Source: a virus
Reading direction: 5' to 3' (one strand)
Length of the DNA stretch: 64,000 nucleotides
Virus record (IMG/VR): IMGVR_UViG_3300044837_000077
Coordinates: 1 to 64,000 of that record
Part shown: positions 16,024 through 25,664 of the stretch, piece by piece
Layout: each line of letters begins with the position of its first letter
How positions within the stretch are numbered: the stretch's first letter is position 1
The notes under the pieces: generated by a model
Told to the model about the DNA's origin: nothing
Databases searched by the model: none
Seen by the model: the letters and a program-made list of their open reading frames with translations, nothing else
Translations under genes and position numbers: made by a program

Positions 16024-19000
16024 TTTAAGTTCGCTTATTGTTCGGCTTGAGGCGGAAACGAGCCAGTATAACGCCGCGATTACGAAAGCCACCGAGCAGA
16101 TCAGTAGTTTCTCAGACACCGTCGGCTCGTCGATTCGAGACGTCGCGAAGGATCTACTCAGCCTCGAGGCGCTCAAGCAGGTCTTCGACTTCACCGATAA
16201 CATCGTCAAGTCGATGGCGAGCTTCGAGAACCTGTCGCATGCCGTGGGCGTGACGACCGAGTCGCTGTCGCAGTTGAGTTTTGCCGCGAAACTCTCAGGC
16301 GTCGATGACATCAGCAGCGCCCTGGAGAAAATGGCGCGCTCCGCAGGCTTGGCGGAGACGGGTAATGCCAAGCTACAGGGCACGTTCGCTGCGCTGGGCG
16401 TGAGCCTCACCGATTCGAGCGGCAAGGTAAAGTCCAGCGACCAACTGTTCCTCGATATCGCGGATGCGGTATCGAAATACAACGACGGCCTCGCGAAGAC
16501 CTCCGCCGTGCAAGCGATCTTCGGCCGCAGTGGCGCGGAGTACATCGCGTTCCTCGATCAAGGCGCAGCGGCGATCAACGCAGCCAAGCTGGAGGCGATC
16601 GCCCTCGGGGTGGATGTGTCGAGCTCGGCGGCGAAGGCGGCGGACGAGTTCGAGAAGGACATGGTGCGCATCGGCGCGGCCGGCAAGGGCGTCTTCAATA
16701 AGGCGCTGGAGGACGTGCTGCCGCAATTCGATGCGCTCACTAAGCAGATCATCGCGTTCGCGGAAGAGACAGGCAACACGGATCTCTACGTCGAGCAGCT
16801 CGCGGCCGGCTTCAAGGTCATTGGTACCGTGTTGGTCTTCGTCGGTACGGTATTCGAGGCTGTCGGTCAGACGATCGCCTCGGTTCTATTTAGTGTCGTC
16901 AGAGAGACCACAGCTGTTGCTGATTTCCTGACGACCGTGTGGACTGATCCGATCGGCGCGATTAAGAACTATGTCGGTGCGCAGGGGGAGATTCTTAGCA
17001 CCTACGCCGACGTGTTCAAAACGATCGATGCGGGTGGCAAAGCGATCGAGGCTATCTGGGACACGAAGTCGATCAACGCATGGGGAATCGCGCTCGACGG
17101 TGCGTGGGACGACATAAAGAAAAAGCCGGATCTCGATCTCATCGACCAGACTCAGATCAAGGCGATGGAGGCCGCGATCGACGCTCTCGCCAAGCTCGAC
17201 GACACGCTCAAACAGCAGGTCGCGACATATGGCTTAAGTGGCGCAGCGGCGACGGTCTATGACGTGACGCTCGGCAAACTGAGCGCGAGCGTCGCCGAAG
17301 TAGACAAGATGAATCCAGTCCAGGCGCAGCAGGCGCTGGCGGCGCTTGAGAAACAGGGCAAGTTATCGGCCGCTTCGATCGACGAGATCAACGCGGCCGT
17401 CGCGGCCGGCGTGCCGATCGGCGATGCGTTCAAGAAGTCAATCATCGATGAAGCGACCGCGCTCGATCAGCTCAAGGCCGTCGACCTTTTGTCGAAGCTA
17501 GACTCCCAGCTGCTGACGATGACTGGGCACCTCGAGGAAGCAAGTAAAGCCGCGTTCGACCTCGCCAACCGTCCGCTGCAGGTCAACATCCAGACGCAGC
17601 AGGATAAAACGACGTTCTCCGGGCTGGACAACTCGCAGGCCGCTGCCCTCGCGGTGTCGCAGCTCAACGACCTGAACGCCCAAGCGATCACGATCGAGGA
17701 CGCACTGGGTAAGAAGATCGCCGACGTCGACGCGGCTGGCGCCGCAGCGGGCGAGAGCAACCTGCAAATAGCAGGTGAGGAGGCCGTCGCGCGTCAAGGC
17801 GCGATATCGCAGCTCGAGGCCCTGTACGTCAAGGCGCAGGCGCTCGCGGAGGCGACGGGTTTTGCGTCGGCGACCGAAGAAGCGAAGATGCTGCAGGGCG
17901 CGATCGGTGCGATCCAGTTCAATCCGAAGATCGTTGATGACGTCAACGCGTTGACCGAGGCGCAGAAGAAGCTCCTCGATGTGACCGCCAAAGAGAAGGT
18001 TGCGAACGACGATTTGGCGCAGACGATGGCCGACCTCGCCAAGCAGAACTCTCAAGGCGCGCTCACCGATCTTGACTACATGGCGAAGCAGGACGATGCG
18101 CGCCAGAAGGCGATCGATCAGCTAACGGAACTCGAGAAAGCGGCGAAGGCCGTCAGCGACGCTAATCCTAACAACGCTGAGGATCTCGACAAATGGAAGA
18201 AACTCGGCGTTGAGATCACTAACCTACAGACGCAGATGGGTCAGCTCGCGAAGACGGTCCGCACTGACCTCACTGACGACCTGACAAGCGCCTTTGTGGA
18301 CTTCGCTGATGGGACTAAGTCAGCAAAATCGGCGCTCCAGTCTTTTGCCGCCGATTTCGAAAAACAGATGCTCACGCTCGCTGCGAAGGATCTGTTCCAG
18401 AAGCTGTTCGAGTCGACGGGTATCTCGGCCGGTATCGACTCGCTGTTTGGCGGCGCGACAAAGGCGGCGAGCGGACTAGCGGGTTCGACTGCCGCAGCGA
18501 CGACGATATCGACCGCAATGACGACGGCTGCGACGGCGGGTGCCACTGCGCTGGGTACGGGCATCACAACCGGTACGACGGCCGGCGCCACTGAGTTGGG
18601 CGCAGGCATCACGACTGCTGCTACGGCGGCTGCAGCAGAGATGGGGACCGCAATCACGACTGCGGGTACCGCGGCTGCGGCTGAGATGGCCGCAGCAATC
18701 GCCGGTGGCTCGGCGGCTGGTTCAGGCGTCTCTGCTGGTACAGCGCTCGCGGCCTCAGCCGCAGCCGGCGGCGGCCCGATCCCGGCGAATCAGTTGACCC
18801 TAGTCGGCGAGAAGGGGCCCGAGCTCTACGTCAGCGACTTAGGCGCTCAGACGGCCGCAGCGGCGACGAAGGCCGGCACGGCCATCCCTGAGGACCTGAC
18901 GCACGCGCACGTCATCGGCGCGGACGGGCCGGAGTACATCAGGCCCAACGCCAGCGGGTTCGTCGTCCCGAGCGATGTGTTTCTGTCCGCGCTCGCCGAG

Positions 19001-21211
19001 CGTACGGCGCCCCAGGCGCCCGCGCCGCTCGCCGCGGGACCGGACGTCAGGGCAGATGTCGCTTCGCCTCAGGGAGAACGCCAAAGCGCTCCAGACGGCG
19101 GCTTTCCGACGATATCCGAGGTTCAGGCAACGGCGCCGGCCATCGCGCAGCCGTCTGCCGCTGCTAACCGTCCAGAATCGGCGGCGTTCCCGCCGCCCGA
19201 CGCCGAGGCGGCAGCGCCGACGTCTGCGACCATCGGCCAGATTGTGCCACCGGTGCCACGATCTGACGTTGGGGCCGCGCCGACCGCCACTGACATTGAG
19301 CGTCAAGGCGCTACTGGAGGCGTTGTCGGACCCCTGGACCAGCCGCTACGGATCGGTGAGGCAACGTCGTCGTTTCCGGATATACGCGCGCTCGCACCGG
19401 TCATCGACCTCTCGTCGCTGATCGCCGCGCGTCTGCCTGCCCAGCAGACCCGTCTGTTCTCCCCGCCGGAGACGACGGCTGCGGAGCGCTATCCGGCATC
19501 GAACGTGATCGCCTTTCCGGCGGCGGCGCAAGGCGGTCCTGTTTACGGAGGACAGACGGTCTACGTCGGTGAGCAGGGTCCAGAACTTCTGGTCAGCGAC
19601 TCGGGTGGCCAGCGGGCGTCGTCGGCGACGAGCAACGGGACGCAGGTCCCGCGAGACTTTGCCAGTTCACAGCTCATTGGCGTCAACGGTCCCGCGTACC
19701 TCACGCCGGCGACGGACGGATTCATCCTACCGACCGACGTGTTCGCGTCGCAGATACCGGCACAGCAGCAGATCGGGGGCGCATCAGCCTTTCCGAATGC
19801 CGCCAGCTATACGATGAACATCAACGGTATCGATACGCCGATCGGGCTCACCGAAACCTTTACGACCGATGCACAGGGTGTTACGTCCATCGGCGAGAAC
19901 GTGAACGCCTATGTCGGGATGATATTGCCAGCAGGCACAGTGACCGCATCTGGCGGTACGACCATCACGGCGAGCGACATCACTTACCCTCCGGGAAACC
20001 TGTCGCCAGATGAGTTTCTCGGTATCTACCAAGCCGGATCCGCTGCAGCACAACAGCAGCAGATGGGCGTTACGTTAGCGAGCTACGCCGCGGAGTTTAG
20101 CAATCCCCCTGAAAACAGCACACCGGGATCAGCAGCGGGATATTCACAGACCGGCGGTGGCAGTGTCGATAGCGGAGGATTAGCGGCGCCCGAGTCTCCG
20201 CTAGCGAGTACCGCGCAGTTCATCGGCCAACTGGAGAAGCGCGCAACTGGCGGCCCTGTCAGCGCCGGCAAGCCTTACTTGGTCGGCGAGACGGGACCCG
20301 AGTTCATTGTTCCGGCGACATCAGGGACAGTCCTTCCGGCTACGACCACGGCGGCTGCGCTTACCGCTGCAACTGCGGCGACAGTGGCAGCGACCGCTAA
20401 GGCGACCACAGAACTTTCCAGTCCAGCGACAAAAACCGACGTGGAAAAAGCTGCGTCCGATATCAAATCGCACATGGACAAAGAGTTCAAAGCCGAAATG
20501 ATCGGCTCAATTATCGGGGCGCTCGCGCCAATGATCATAGGAGCCGTCGCGGGCAGTAGTGGCTCCAGTATCGCTTCGCTCGCGGCGGTTGCGGCGTTTG
20601 CTGATGGCGGCCCCTTTACAGGCGGAGCGCCGATCCTGGTTGGCGAGAACGGCCCTGAGCTCATCGTTCCCGATGCATCAGGTACCGTCATTCCGAACCA
20701 CGCGATCTCGCAAGACTATATCCGCCAGCTATCGAACGCCACGGCGCCATCACCGCAATCAGTGACCGGGCAATCGGCCGCAGAGCGATCAAACGTGATC
20801 GCGTTCCCATCGCCCGCCACCTCCACTGCGTCGCAGCTCGACCAACCGACGTCAGCAATGATCGTCAAGATCGAGAACGTCATCAAGCAAGAGCAGCCGA
20901 TGCTGAGCGCACACGAATACGACGCGCTTCTCACCGACCGGTACTTGCAGAAGCGCGCGAGCGGCGGCCCGGTCAGCGCCGGTAAGCCTTACTTGGTCGG
21001 CGAGAACGGGCCTGAGCTGATGGTTCCAGACTCTGCCGGCACGGTGATGAACTCATGGGACGATTCGCAGAGCAACCGGTCGACGGTCGTTCATCAGTAC
21101 CTGAACTTCACGGTCAACACCCCGACGGGCAAGGTGGATCGCGCCTCGCAGGGTCAGATCGCGGCCAGGACATTGATGGCGGCCCAGATGGCGGGCGGAA
21201 GAAATAACTGA
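16016..21211 (+). CDS. Tail tape measure protein with repeated C-terminal motif
   Basis: A 1731-residue protein setting tail length. Residues 1-250 (LIVRLEAETSQYNAAITKAT..., FENLSHAVGVTTESLSQLSF, QAIFGRSGAEYIAFLDQGAA) are the phage minor-tail/tape-measure domain. A helical middle with hydrophobic segments around residues 270-310 follows. Around residues 820-915 are Ala/Thr repeats of about 14 residues (TTAGATELGAGI type). The C-terminal half carries the tape-measure tail motif GGPxxxGxxxxVGExGPElxV five times (about residues 918, 1172, 1412, 1531, 1650) plus two looser IGxxGPxY copies. Most tape measures carry it once or twice. Confidence 0.88.
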   Translation: MADLSSLIVRLEAETSQYNAAITKATEQISSFSDTVGSSIRDVAKDLLSLEALKQVFDFTDNIVKSMASFENLSHAVGVTTESLSQLSFAAKLSGVDDISSALEKMARSAGLAETGNAKLQGTFAALGVSLTDSSGKVKSSDQLFLDIADAVSKYNDGLAKTSAVQAIFGRSGAEYIAFLDQGAAAINAAKLEAIALGVDVSSSAAKAADEFEKDMVRIGAAGKGVFNKALEDVLPQFDALTKQIIAFAEETGNTDLYVEQLAAGFKVIGTVLVFVGTVFEAVGQTIASVLFSVVRETTAVADFLTTVWTDPIGAIKNYVGAQGEILSTYADVFKTIDAGGKAIEAIWDTKSINAWGIALDGAWDDIKKKPDLDLIDQTQIKAMEAAIDALAKLDDTLKQQVATYGLSGAAATVYDVTLGKLSASVAEVDKMNPVQAQQALAALEKQGKLSAASIDEINAAVAAGVPIGDAFKKSIIDEATALDQLKAVDLLSKLDSQLLTMTGHLEEASKAAFDLANRPLQVNIQTQQDKTTFSGLDNSQAAALAVSQLNDLNAQAITIEDALGKKIADVDAAGAAAGESNLQIAGEEAVARQGAISQLEALYVKAQALAEATGFASATEEAKMLQGAIGAIQFNPKIVDDVNALTEAQKKLLDVTAKEKVANDDLAQTMADLAKQNSQGALTDLDYMAKQDDARQKAIDQLTELEKAAKAVSDANPNNAEDLDKWKKLGVEITNLQTQMGQLAKTVRTDLTDDLTSAFVDFADGTKSAKSALQSFAADFEKQMLTLAAKDLFQKLFESTGISAGIDSLFGGATKAASGLAGSTAAATTISTAMTTAATAGATALGTGITTGTTAGATELGAGITTAATAAAAEMGTAITTAGTAAAAEMAAAIAGGSAAGSGVSAGTALAASAAAGGGPIPANQLTLVGEKGPELYVSDLGAQTAAAATKAGTAIPEDLTHAHVIGADGPEYIRPNASGFVVPSDVFLSALAERTAPQAPAPLAAGPDVRADVASPQGERQSAPDGGFPTISEVQATAPAIAQPSAAANRPESAAFPPPDAEAAAPTSATIGQIVPPVPRSDVGAAPTATDIERQGATGGVVGPLDQPLRIGEATSSFPDIRALAPVIDLSSLIAARLPAQQTRLFSPPETTAAERYPASNVIAFPAAAQGGPVYGGQTVYVGEQGPELLVSDSGGQRASSATSNGTQVPRDFASSQLIGVNGPAYLTPATDGFILPTDVFASQIPAQQQIGGASAFPNAASYTMNINGIDTPIGLTETFTTDAQGVTSIGENVNAYVGMILPAGTVTASGGTTITASDITYPPGNLSPDEFLGIYQAGSAAAQQQQMGVTLASYAAEFSNPPENSTPGSAAGYSQTGGGSVDSGGLAAPESPLASTAQFIGQLEKRATGGPVSAGKPYLVGETGPEFIVPATSGTVLPATTTAAALTAATAATVAATAKATTELSSPATKTDVEKAASDIKSHMDKEFKAEMIGSIIGALAPMIIGAVAGSSGSSIASLAAVAAFADGGPFTGGAPILVGENGPELIVPDASGTVIPNHAISQDYIRQLSNATAPSPQSVTGQSAAERSNVIAFPSPATSTASQLDQPTSAMIVKIENVIKQEQPMLSAHEYDALLTDRYLQKRASGGPVSAGKPYLVGENGPELMVPDSAGTVMNSWDDSQSNRSTVVHQYLNFTVNTPTGKVDRASQGQIAARTLMAAQMAGGRNN

Positions 21212-21846
21212 TGCCGACGATCACCGCTGATACCGAGTACGCGACGTTCCCTGAGTGCCCGGGATTCGGTTTCACGGTTGAGCCCCGGTATATGACCAAG
21301 GCGATCGATGGGGAAGGGGGTCAGGAACGGATCGATCGACGGTGGGACAAGCCGCTCTCATTTTTCACGGCCGTTCCAACGGGAAATCGCGACGCCGATG
21401 TGGTTCAGAACCTACTCAACTTCTGGCATGCCGTGGGAGGGACGAGCAATCGTTTCCGGTTCAAGGATTGGACTGATTACAAGAGTTGCAAGACCAATCA
21501 GACGCCTACGGCGATAGATCAGCCATTCGAGGTGGTCGTCGGTAGTGGGTACCAGATGATTAAACAGTACGTCGCGGGACTGAGGACGCAGAATCGTGAG
21601 ATCTATCGTCCCGTCGGTTCCACTATCGTTGTGGCGAATACGCTTGGCGCGACGCAGACAGACTGGATACTCGACGAATCGACAGGGATTCTGACGCCAG
21701 GTGTCGGGTTTGTCGGCACCCCTGGGTCATGGGGTGGTGAGTTCGACCTTCCCTGCAGGTTTCTCACGGACTATTCGCTCACTGTCGAGGACGGCGTCGA
21801 TATTCAGAGCGGATCGTTCACCTTGCGTGAATGTAGGCCGAATTAA
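21211..21846 (+). CDS. DUF2460 distal tail protein
   Basis: A 211-residue protein of the DUF2460 family, found in phages and gene transfer agents as the distal tail component joining tube and hub. Features include FPECPGFGFTVEPRYMTKAI, NLLNFWHAVGGTSNRFRFKD-W, and GSWGGEFDLPCRFLTDYSLT. The start overlaps the tape measure stop by one base. The next gene begins with a second, diverged copy of the whole domain. Confidence 0.88.
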   Translation: MPTITADTEYATFPECPGFGFTVEPRYMTKAIDGEGGQERIDRRWDKPLSFFTAVPTGNRDADVVQNLLNFWHAVGGTSNRFRFKDWTDYKSCKTNQTPTAIDQPFEVVVGSGYQMIKQYVAGLRTQNREIYRPVGSTIVVANTLGATQTDWILDESTGILTPGVGFVGTPGSWGGEFDLPCRFLTDYSLTVEDGVDIQSGSFTLRECRPN

Positions 21847-21848
21847 AA

Positions 21849-24800
21849 ATGATCATACTTGCCGATACGACGTATGAGAAGTTTCCCGAGTGTCCCGGGT
21901 TTGGCTTCACGGTCGAACCCAGGTACCTGACGAAGGCCATCGAGCGCGAGGGCGGCCAGGAGCGCGTCGATCGACGATGGGATCGACCGTTGGCGTTCTT
22001 TACTGCCGTGCCGACGAGCAACCGCGACGCTGACGTCATCCAGAATTTGCTCATCTTCTGGCACGCCGTCGGCGGGACTGCCGGGCACTTTAGGTTCACG
22101 GACTGGACCGACTACAAGAGCTGTAAGACGAACGAGACGCCCACCGCATTGGATCAGCCTTTTGAGGTTGTCGGCGGCGCGTACCAGATGATCAAACGGT
22201 ATACAGCCGGCCCGATGTCGCAGGATCGCGAGATTTATTGCCCTGTTGGCTCGACGATCGTCGTGGCTAATACTCTGGGCGCAGTGCAGACGGACTGGAC
22301 GCTCGACGAGGCGACGGGCCTGTTGACGCCGGGCGGCGGATTCGTCGGCACGCCAGGCTCGTGGGGTGGGGAATTCGACTTGCCTTGTAGGTTTCTGACG
22401 GACTACACGGTCACCGTCGTTGACGGCAAGGACATTCAGAGCGGTTCGTTTACTTTGCGCGAGCGACGGCCGAATGAAGGCGGAAGCAGCGGCGGTGGTG
22501 GCGGTGGCGGTGGTGGCGGTGGTGGTGGTGGTGACGGTGGCGGTGGCGGTGGCGGTGGCGGTGGCGGTGGTAGCCCGAGTCTGCCGTTCACGATGCCCGA
22601 TCTGGCGACATTGTTTGCATCGCCGAAAGTGGTGTTCGCGCACTACTTCTACACGTTCCCGCTATCTATCGACAACCGAGCGTCGGCGGTCGATTACTAC
22701 AACGTCCAGTTACTCACGATCGGTGGCGAGAGCGGCAGTCATGCGCTCTATGGTGGATACCTGCGACAACGACCACTGCCCGTGCCCATCGGTAGTCCTA
22801 CGACGTTCAAACAGGACAACATGCAGACCGAGGTCGCGACGGCGATGGCGCGTGGCATCACGGCGTTCGCCATCGATATCCTGAACCTCGCCGATGCGCT
22901 AGACGCGAATGGCCACTTGCAACAACTGTTGTTAGCGGCGGCGGCCGTCGATAGCAGATTTAAGGTCATGGTCATGCTGGATATGTCCAATGGAAACTTG
23001 AGCAGCTTTGCTGACGCGGCTTCTGTCATCCAGGCTGTTGCGACCTCGCCGGCGATATTTACATTGCCGACTGGCGAGATTCTGTTTTCCGCGTACCAAG
23101 CCGATGCGCAAAGCGTGTCGTGGTGGACGTCGATGATAGGGGTTTTGACGACCGCAGGTATCGCCACGAAGTTCATGCCGGTCTTGCTCGGTGGCGCGTC
23201 GGACGCCGGCTCGCTTGACCCTGTCAGCTACGCTGTCGGCGCCTGGGGCACGGCGATTGTGTCCGCAGCCACGAGTCTCGTCACAGCGCCGGCGACCGCG
23301 CACGGTAACGGTCTCAAATACATGCTGCCCATCCTGCCGCAGCAGTTCCGGCCGAAGGATCAGAAATACTGGGAAGCCGGCAACAGTCAGACGTTCCGCG
23401 CATCATGGAAGTCGGCGATCGATGGTGACTCGGATTATGTACAGGTTGTGACGTGGAGTGATTTCTCCGAGTCTGGGCAGGTCGAGCCGTGCACGGATGC
23501 GACGCTCAACCTCAACATCGGTACCGGGTTCTACGATCTCAACGCGTATTTTGCCGCGTGGTATCTGACAGGCACAGCGCCGACCATTACTGAGGATCGG
23601 TTGTACTGGTTCCATCGCCGCATGCCGCTCAATGCAGCTCATCCTGATCAGGTTGACAACTTCACCTGTGAAGGCGGTACGCCGTCCGATCTCATCGAGG
23701 TGGTGGCGTTCCTGACCGCACCAGGAACGGTGACGATCAGCGTGGGCACGACATCGGCGTCGTTCGCCGCGTTAGCCGGAGTGAGCTCGCACACGCTGCC
23801 GCTCGCGGCCGGCATACCGGTATTCAGTCTTACCCGCAGTGGGACGACGGTGATCTCACAGTCGGGACCGATGCAGATTTACGGCTCGGGTGGTGATCCT
23901 ACGGGAACGCTCGACTTCACCTACTGGAGCGGGAGCGTATCGGGCGTTGCAGGCGGTGGGATTGGTGGGGGTGGAGGCGGCGGAGGCGTCGCAACGCCGG
24001 TGTTCAACTTCGCGAACTTCTCTGGTGCTCCCAGCACGATCGCGCTTTCTGGCAATGCTATTTTTAGCGGCGCTGACATTAGGCTGCTCAACGTTTCTCA
24101 GCACGATTCGTGCAGTGCGTGGTACACGACAAAGCAAGCGCCAGCCGCATTCACGACGCAATTTACGTTTACACCCACCGGGATCACCAACACCCCGGCA
24201 CAAGCAGGCATCACGTTCTGCATCCAGAACACTACGTTTCCACCAGGAGCATCGGGTGCTGTAGGGCTCACTTATCGCGGCGATGCGAACATGTGCGGAT
24301 ATGGGGGAGCGAACAACCAAAACCCGCCAGTCGATGCGATTGCCATCAAATTCGACGCGAGCAGCATCAGCAATCAGGGCTATCCGGCCGGTGGAGTCCC
24401 TGCCTCAACGGGCCTGTATTTAAACGGCGGCCCCAACATTATTCCGGGCGGCAATCTCGGATTGGTGCCGTACAACGATTTAAGCCACACCGGGATTAAC
24501 TTCTATAGTGGCCATACCTTTGCGGTCACTATCGTCTATGACGGTAGTTTGATCACGATGGTGATTCGGGACACCACGACGGGCGCTCAGGCGCGCAACG
24601 TGTGGCCGCTGAATCTCGCCAACACCACGAACCCTTCAGGAAACTTTGTAGGCTTCACCTGTGGAACGGCTACGACCGGTGACGGGACATGGGTACTGGA
24701 TAGTTGGGCCTATTGGACGGGCTTCAACACGCGCCTCGCGACGCCCGCGCTGAGCCCAGTGCCTGGATCATATTCAGGCACGCAAGGCGTCTCGATCAGC

Positions 24801-25652
24801 GGCCCTTCCGGCGCATCGCTGTATTACACGACGGATGGAACGCTGCCGACCAGTTCATCGACTCAGTACACTGGAACGCCGATCTCTATAGCGGCAAACC
24901 AAGTCATCCAGGTTGTCGCGATCGAATCGGGCTTCACGGATAGCTTAGTCGGGGGCGGCAACTACCAGATCAGCACGTCGAACCGGATCAATTTCCCGAG
25001 CGGATTCTCTGCGGGTAACTTAATCACGGGCGGCTTCGCCTACCTGAGTGGGTCTGCCTATCGCGTTAGCGATACCACCACCAACACCGTCGGCGCTGTT
25101 TGGTTTCCTGCGCCGGTTCCGGTTTCGTCTTTCTCAACGGCCTTCACGCTGCAATGGGGATCGTCGGGGCAAGGCATGGGATTTGTCCTTCAGAACAGTC
25201 CTCAAGCCTATGCCAGCTTGAGCAACGCAATGAATGTGCCGGGTGGACCGACAGTGGTTGGCCAAAGTGGCGGCTCTGCGGGTTACGGGGGAGTGAACAA
25301 TTCTGCCGGCATGCTCAATAGCATCGCGCTATTTTTCAATCAATGGGCGGGTGGTTCTGATCCTGGTAACAGCGTCGGCCTTTATACCGCTGGCGCTTTC
25401 CCGACCGGGAATCAAATTGCTACCGCACTCACTTTCAGCAGCGGTCACGCCTTCAATTGCGTGCTGACTTACAGCGGGACGACGCTCACGCTGTCCATGA
25501 CGGACGCCACGACCAGCGCTAACTTCACGCATAGCTGGACGGTGAACATTCCGTCCGCTGTCGGTGCAAGCACTGCCTATGCGGGTTTCGTGGGCGGCAC
25601 CGGTGGCGCAGCTTCGATTGCGTCACTCATCAAGTGGACATATGCAGCTTAA
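21849..25652 (+). CDS. DUF2460-polyGly-GH71-lectin fusion, putative tail-tip depolymerase
   Basis: A 1267-residue protein. Residues 1-208 are a full second DUF2460 domain (FPECPGFGFTVEPRYLTKAI). Residues about 212-242 are a Gly linker. Residues about 260-570 look like a GH71/GH99-type (beta/alpha)8 glycosidase: KVVFAHYFYTF, GITAFAIDILNLADAL, RFKVMVMLDMSNGNLSSFAD and EILFSAYQADAQSVSWW parallel the 'vFaHy', 'GidaFaLni' and 'FKlf.s.D' motifs of alpha-1,3-glucanases. A beta sandwich precedes a second Gly run near 705. Residues 715-955 and 1045-1267 are related L-type-lectin-like domains, flanking a chitobiase-C-terminal-like module (YYTTDGTLPTSSSTQYTGTP). Attachment plus polysaccharide hydrolysis is inferred. 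Confidence 0.8.
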   Translation: MIILADTTYEKFPECPGFGFTVEPRYLTKAIEREGGQERVDRRWDRPLAFFTAVPTSNRDADVIQNLLIFWHAVGGTAGHFRFTDWTDYKSCKTNETPTALDQPFEVVGGAYQMIKRYTAGPMSQDREIYCPVGSTIVVANTLGAVQTDWTLDEATGLLTPGGGFVGTPGSWGGEFDLPCRFLTDYTVTVVDGKDIQSGSFTLRERRPNEGGSSGGGGGGGGGGGGGGDGGGGGGGGGGGGSPSLPFTMPDLATLFASPKVVFAHYFYTFPLSIDNRASAVDYYNVQLLTIGGESGSHALYGGYLRQRPLPVPIGSPTTFKQDNMQTEVATAMARGITAFAIDILNLADALDANGHLQQLLLAAAAVDSRFKVMVMLDMSNGNLSSFADAASVIQAVATSPAIFTLPTGEILFSAYQADAQSVSWWTSMIGVLTTAGIATKFMPVLLGGASDAGSLDPVSYAVGAWGTAIVSAATSLVTAPATAHGNGLKYMLPILPQQFRPKDQKYWEAGNSQTFRASWKSAIDGDSDYVQVVTWSDFSESGQVEPCTDATLNLNIGTGFYDLNAYFAAWYLTGTAPTITEDRLYWFHRRMPLNAAHPDQVDNFTCEGGTPSDLIEVVAFLTAPGTVTISVGTTSASFAALAGVSSHTLPLAAGIPVFSLTRSGTTVISQSGPMQIYGSGGDPTGTLDFTYWSGSVSGVAGGGIGGGGGGGGVATPVFNFANFSGAPSTIALSGNAIFSGADIRLLNVSQHDSCSAWYTTKQAPAAFTTQFTFTPTGITNTPAQAGITFCIQNTTFPPGASGAVGLTYRGDANMCGYGGANNQNPPVDAIAIKFDASSISNQGYPAGGVPASTGLYLNGGPNIIPGGNLGLVPYNDLSHTGINFYSGHTFAVTIVYDGSLITMVIRDTTTGAQARNVWPLNLANTTNPSGNFVGFTCGTATTGDGTWVLDSWAYWTGFNTRLATPALSPVPGSYSGTQGVSISGPSGASLYYTTDGTLPTSSSTQYTGTPISIAANQVIQVVAIESGFTDSLVGGGNYQISTSNRINFPSGFSAGNLITGGFAYLSGSAYRVSDTTTNTVGAVWFPAPVPVSSFSTAFTLQWGSSGQGMGFVLQNSPQAYASLSNAMNVPGGPTVVGQSGGSAGYGGVNNSAGMLNSIALFFNQWAGGSDPGNSVGLYTAGAFPTGNQIATALTFSSGHAFNCVLTYSGTTLTLSMTDATTSANFTHSWTVNIPSAVGASTAYAGFVGGTGGAASIASLIKWTYAA
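22482..22575 (+). repeat. Polyglycine-coding GGY triplet repeat
   Basis: About 30 consecutive GGT/GGC codons interrupted by AGC and one GAC link DUF2460 to the glycosidase. The tract is prone to length change by slippage. It may set the reach of the enzyme from the tail tip. A second shorter Gly tract lies at 23953-23987, before the first lectin-like domain. Confidence 0.9.
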
Positions 25653-25664
25653 ACGAGCGCAGAC

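Noticed and set aside
18241-18657. Leftward Val/Ala-rich frame opposite the tape measure gene
   Set aside because: Antisense of the Ala/Thr repeats; no independent support.
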